Source: Hydrogenovibrio sp. UBA654 (GTDB lineage Bacteria > Pseudomonadota > Gammaproteobacteria > Thiomicrospirales > Thiomicrospiraceae). From it: a stretch of DNA of 9,059 nt. This document shows, in pieces, positions 5,804 to 9,059 of the stretch (positions within the stretch are counted from its first letter, which is position 1; every line of letters starts with the position of its first letter). The notes below the pieces were generated by a model, which saw only the letters and a list, made by a program, of their open reading frames with translations, had not been told where the DNA came from and ran no database searches. The position numbers and the translations under genes are program-made. The stretch covers positions 1 to 9,059 of the forward strand of contig DBOE01000087.1 in the NCBI GenBank assembly GCA_002299585.1, given 5' to 3'.

Positions 5804-7534
5804 CTAATATACATCTCGAACATAGCGTTTGGCTTTTTTTAGCTTGGCTATATAGGCTTTGGCTCCAGATTGATCGGTTTTACCATGCTCCATTATTACT
5901 TCTAAAATAGCTTTATCTACATCTTTTGCCATGCGGAAAGCATCACCACAAATATAAAAATAAGCCCCCTCTTCTAACCATTGGAAAAACTCTGCACCTT
6001 TTTCTTTAATTCTAGTTTGTACATAAATTTTTTCGTCTTGATCTCGAGAGAAAGCTAACTCTAGTTTTAGCATACCTTTTGACTGTAACTCCTCTAACTG
6101 CTCACGATAAATAAAGTCGTTTTCTTTGTTTCTATCACCAAAAAATAGCCAGTTTTTCCCTGATGCTTTACGAGCTTCTCTTTCTTCTAAAAAACCTCTA
6201 AATGGGGCAATACCTGTACCTGGGCCAACCATAATTATATTTTTACTATCATCTTCTGGAACGGAGAATGATTTGTTTGGGGCAAAATAGCATTGTATTC
6301 CTTCACCTTCATTGGCTATGTCTGCCAAAAAAGTGGAGCAAACTCCATTATGATCACGACCATCCTGCTTGTAACGCACACTACCAATAGTTAAATGTAC
6401 TTCTTCTGGATGAGCATTAATACTTGAGGCAATTGAATAAGCCCTAGCAACAATAGGTTTTAGAAACTCCATAAATTCTGCTAGGCTAAACTTGGCTTTT
6501 GGGTAGGCTTTTAGTAAATCAACACAGTCTTTGCCATATAAAAAGTCATTTAGCTCGCTATCTTCTCCATTTATAAGTGTGGTTAGTTGTGCATCGCCTG
6601 ATTTTTCTGCGACTACTTTTATAAAGCTTTTGGTTGGCATACGAATTTCTAATTGGTCCGTTAGTTGTTGTTTTATTGCGTCATCATTGCTATCAAAACA
6701 TGCCATTAGTTCTGCCACTAGTATTGGTTGATTGCGAGGGATTAAATTAATAGCATCACCTGCTTGATAGCTTTCACCAGTTCCTGCTAGTGAGAATTCA
6801 AAGTGCATTATTTCTTTACTAGACTTGCCACTAGTTAATCTTTTCTTAACGGTTAGGGGTGCTAATAAAGGGTTTTTACGATTATATTTGGATTTTTCTT
6901 TTTTTGGGGCAGAGCTACTAGTTGCCATTGCTTCTGTTCCTTTGTCTTTGATTTCAGAAATTGCTTTTTCTGTCCATTGTGCAGCATCATCATCATAGTC
7001 AACATCACAATCTACACGATCAGCTATTCTGCTTGCTCCTAGTTCTTCTAAACGAGCATCCCATTGTTGTCCACAAAGGCAAAAATCATCATAACCTGTA
7101 TCGCCTAAAGCACAAACAGAGAAGAAGGTGTTTACAAATTTAGGAGCATCATCACTACTAATTTCTTCCCATAGTGCAGCAGCATTATCAGGCATTTCTC
7201 CTTCGCCGTAGGTACTGGTTACTACTAATAACCTTTCTACTTTAGCTAAGTCAGCTAAATCTACATCGTCCATATCATATACGATTGGGGCTAGACCTTG
7301 GGCTTTTGCTGCATCTGCCGCATCATAGGCCACTCCCTCGGCATTCCCCGTTTGAGTACCATAAATAATAGTTATTGGCTTTTGTGCTACGGATGCTGTG
7401 CTTGTTGCTTGCGAGGATTGTAAATTAGAATGCAACCCTGCAATAAAACCACCTAGCCATTGTTTTTGATCTTCAGAAAAAGGTATATCAGCAGGCAACA
7501 TAGGTAGTTCAAAGCCTTTATTTAAGTCGGTCAT
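5804..7534 (-). CDS. cysJ: CysJ-like NADPH diflavin reductase (sulfite reductase flavoprotein alpha type)
   Basis: A 576-residue diflavin reductase with the CysJ layout (E. coli CysJ is 599). An N-terminal flavodoxin domain (about 54-195) carries the FMN loops TQTGNA, TSTYGEGEMPDN and ALGDTGYDDFC. A linker with basic residues follows. The FAD domain has RAYSIASS (364-371) and GVCSTFLAD. The NADPH domain has GPGTGIAPFRGF (about 437), SRDQDEKIYVQ, CGDAFRMAKDV and the C-terminal YVRDVY seen in CysJ. It passes electrons from NADPH through FAD to FMN and on to a partner. The start at 7534 is preceded by AAGGAT and lies 4 bases after the GltB-like stop; an upstream ATG at 7573 inside that gene is less likely. 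No cysI is in view, so the physiological acceptor may be the GltB-like protein rather than sulfite reductase; that is inference. Confidence 0.9.
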   Translation of the reverse strand: MTDLNKGFELPMLPADIPFSEDQKQWLGGFIAGLHSNLQSSQATSTASVAQKPITIIYGTQTGNAEGVAYDAADAAKAQGLAPIVYDMDDVDLADLAKVERLLVVTSTYGEGEMPDNAAALWEEISSDDAPKFVNTFFSVCALGDTGYDDFCLCGQQWDARLEELGASRIADRVDCDVDYDDDAAQWTEKAISEIKDKGTEAMATSSSAPKKEKSKYNRKNPLLAPLTVKKRLTSGKSSKEIMHFEFSLAGTGESYQAGDAINLIPRNQPILVAELMACFDSNDDAIKQQLTDQLEIRMPTKSFIKVVAEKSGDAQLTTLINGEDSELNDFLYGKDCVDLLKAYPKAKFSLAEFMEFLKPIVARAYSIASSINAHPEEVHLTIGSVRYKQDGRDHNGVCSTFLADIANEGEGIQCYFAPNKSFSVPEDDSKNIIMVGPGTGIAPFRGFLEEREARKASGKNWLFFGDRNKENDFIYREQLEELQSKGMLKLELAFSRDQDEKIYVQTRIKEKGAEFFQWLEEGAYFYICGDAFRMAKDVDKAILEVIMEHGKTDQSGAKAYIAKLKKAKRYVRDVY

Positions 7535-7538
7535 ACTA

Positions 7539-9059
7539 TTATCCTTTTTTTGCGTTTTTGGCGATGAATTCATTTAATATATTAATATAATATCTTGCTA
7601 ATCTCTTTGTCAAGGTTTCTTGTCCTGCTAATGCTTTGGAATTTATTCTGGAACGAGAAATAATCCATACAGTTGTGCCTAGTGCTTGAGTATCAGAGAC
7701 TTCCCGTAGATAGAGTGATCTTTTGTAATCAGTAACTCGTTTATCTGCTAGTAAAATAGATAGCTCTTCATCGCTACATTCTTTAAGTGCTTCTTTGGCA
7801 TCTTTTATAAGCTGTTCAACCAGTTTACGATCTAGTGTTATTATTAGGTTTTTGGCATAGGAATTTACTTGTAAATTTGTATTTTTGGTGGCTTGTACCA
7901 TAGCTTTATGCAAAATAGCTGTGTTGTGAATGTAGGCAAAAATTAGCTCAGTATCGCGTTCACCATAACTAGGAAGTTGACCATCAAACAGAGGCTGCTT
8001 ACTTTCATAGGCTTGTTTTAACTTTTTCAAACTAGTCTCTGCTATAAACACGCTTAGTTCTTCAAGCATTTGTTTGCGAGAACACCGCACAATAATTTCT
8101 TCTGCACTATGAAAATTATAAAGAGCTTTTGGCATAATTAGATGGAAATTTTTAATTTCATCTTGCCAGTTAGCCAGAATTTTCGCGGCTTTAACTGAAC
8201 CTGTACGCACGAAATGTTCTTCTAGGTGAACCAATAAAGCTTGTTTTTGCCCTGCAATAAACTCATCATCACTAGTTAAAGACATTACTTTTACTGAGTC
8301 TTGGGAACAGTTATTGGTTATTTTTCCTGTTGGGTCATATTGATAAGCTGTGCCACCACTCATACCATTACCAAAGCCTTTTCCATATGCTCCTAGGTTA
8401 ACAATACTGCCGTTGGTCATATATTCTGCACAGAAATCACCAACTCCTTCAACCACCGCAACCGCACCTGAATTACGCACCCCAAACCTATCTCCTGCTT
8501 GACCTACTACATATAATTTACCACCTGCAGCACCAAATAAAGCAAAGTTACCAATCAACGAATTTCCTCGTTCAGAAGGACACCCCCCCCCTGGGCTACA
8601 AACAACAATCACTCCACCTGACATAGCCTTACCAACCCCGTCATTACAAGTTCCTGTATGTACTAGAGTAATACCCGTGTTATTAAAAGCACCAAAACTC
8701 TGCCCCGCCGCATGGGTGGTGGTAACGGTTACCGTACCTTTTACAAGTGCTTTACGACCTTTGTTTAAGATCATTATTGCAGGGTGTTTTTGTATTTGTT
8801 TTTCGCTTAATTCATAATTTAAAAAACGCTCAACATCAACTGAAAACTGTCCGCCAGTGGTTTTATTGCGGTTTCCTAATTCACCACCATTAATAGCAAT
8901 ATGACGATTGCGTTTATCTAGTTTCCAAAACTGTTTTTTAAACTCTTTAATATAATAGTCATCTGCATCAAAATTGGCTTCTAAATAAACAGTTTTTTTA
9001 ATTCTTACTTCATCTGCACGACGCAACATTTGGGTCATATCTAAACGACCTGAAATACT
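7539..9059 (-). CDS. gltB: Divergent glutamate synthase large-subunit-like protein, C-terminal part
   Basis: The frame is open to the right window edge (seven further codons, SISGRLD, precede the ATG at 9038), so this is the C-terminal 506 residues of a longer gene. Numbering from that ATG, residues about 95-300 form the GXGXG beta-helix domain of glutamate synthase: GQSFGAFNNTGITL, NDGVGKAMSGG, IGNFALFGAAGG, AGDRFGVRNSGA, VVEGVGDFCAEYMTNG and GKGFGNGMSGGTAY. The family tail HLEEHFVRTGSVKA-AKILANW ends in HLIMPKAL. Normal GltB stops soon after this, but here about 190 more mostly helical residues follow, unrecognised. The stretch before the GXGXG domain (about 20-90) also departs from standard GltB. 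In GltB, this domain lies between the ammonia-producing and glutamate-forming sites as a structural core. The FMN and Fe-S domain is off-window. Confidence 0.85.
   Translation of the reverse strand, partial: SISGRLDMTQMLRRADEVRIKKTVYLEANFDADDYYIKEFKKQFWKLDKRNRHIAINGGELGNRNKTTGGQFSVDVERFLNYELSEKQIQKHPAIMILNKGRKALVKGTVTVTTTHAAGQSFGAFNNTGITLVHTGTCNDGVGKAMSGGVIVVCSPGGGCPSERGNSLIGNFALFGAAGGKLYVVGQAGDRFGVRNSGAVAVVEGVGDFCAEYMTNGSIVNLGAYGKGFGNGMSGGTAYQYDPTGKITNNCSQDSVKVMSLTSDDEFIAGQKQALLVHLEEHFVRTGSVKAAKILANWQDEIKNFHLIMPKALYNFHSAEEIIVRCSRKQMLEELSVFIAETSLKKLKQAYESKQPLFDGQLPSYGERDTELIFAYIHNTAILHKAMVQATKNTNLQVNSYAKNLIITLDRKLVEQLIKDAKEALKECSDEELSILLADKRVTDYKRSLYLREVSDTQALGTTVWIISRSRINSKALAGQETLTKRLARYYINILNEFIAKNAKKG
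8583..8591 (-). repeat. Nine-base G tract inside the gltB-like gene
   Basis: Nine consecutive C on the plus strand encode Pro-Gly-Gly-Gly on the minus strand (CSPGGGCPSERGN, within the GXGXG domain). The frame is intact at length nine. Gain or loss of one base would truncate the protein and remove the downstream extension. Confidence 0.85.

Noticed and set aside
742..7331. Strong depletion of GGCC sites caused by the restriction system
   Set aside because: Four sites counted by eye is somewhat fewer than base composition would suggest, but one 9-kb AT-rich window is too small to support avoidance.
7535..7573. Longer CysJ-like start at 7573, overlapping the GltB-like gene by 35 bases
   Set aside because: The ATG at 7534 has a clear AAGGAT ribosome site at proper spacing, and the extra 13 residues are lysine/serine-rich without family support.
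1..9059. CRISPR array, tRNA or rRNA gene
   Set aside because: No regularly spaced direct repeats, no cloverleaf with CCA-type end and no conserved rRNA segment were seen on either strand.

Overview
The window looks like a piece of an AT-rich gammaproteobacterial genome. Supporting this are a QmcA/YbbJ-type SPFH and NfeD pair, an NADPH-type CysJ flavoprotein, a GltB-type glutamate synthase, Shine-Dalgarno sites before nearly every gene, and a decayed IS3-family element. The composition and the GltB-like/CysJ-like pairing would fit a marine sulfur-oxidising lineage such as the SUP05 or mussel-symbiont group. That placement is inference from general familiarity, not from a marker gene.

Layout. 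Positions 1-1584 (+) hold a type II restriction-modification module. First comes the C-terminal part of an NgoPII-like restriction endonuclease, cut by the left window edge. It overlaps by ATGA a complete C5-cytosine methyltransferase very close to M.HaeIII/M.NgoPII, so the predicted target is GGCC. Positions 1658-1978 carry the left end and broken orfA of an IS3-family element, inactivated by an 8-bp tandem duplication and a nonsense codon. On the minus strand follow a small DUF2892 membrane protein with its own promoter (1979-2176) and the QmcA-like/NfeD-like membrane pair (2314-3663). Divergent from that pair, on the plus strand, are a secreted DUF302 protein (3750-4202) and a PhoD-like phosphoesterase without a signal peptide (4212-5693). 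On the minus strand from the right edge (9059 to 5804) run the C-terminal part of a divergent GltB-like protein and, 4 nt later, a CysJ-like diflavin reductase.

How the genes fit together. The restriction enzyme and methyltransferase form a defence or selfish module next to insertion-sequence debris, as expected of a laterally moving cassette. The SPFH and NfeD proteins probably form a membrane-microdomain complex. The most interesting part is the right end. A GltB-like protein with an unusual C-terminal extension of about 190 residues is translationally tied to a CysJ-like NADPH-flavin-flavin electron donor, with neither gltD nor cysI between or immediately after them. This suggests that the diflavin protein may serve as the electron-input subunit of a non-standard glutamate synthase-like enzyme. 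The window cannot prove it, because most of the GltB-like gene and its upstream neighbours lie outside.
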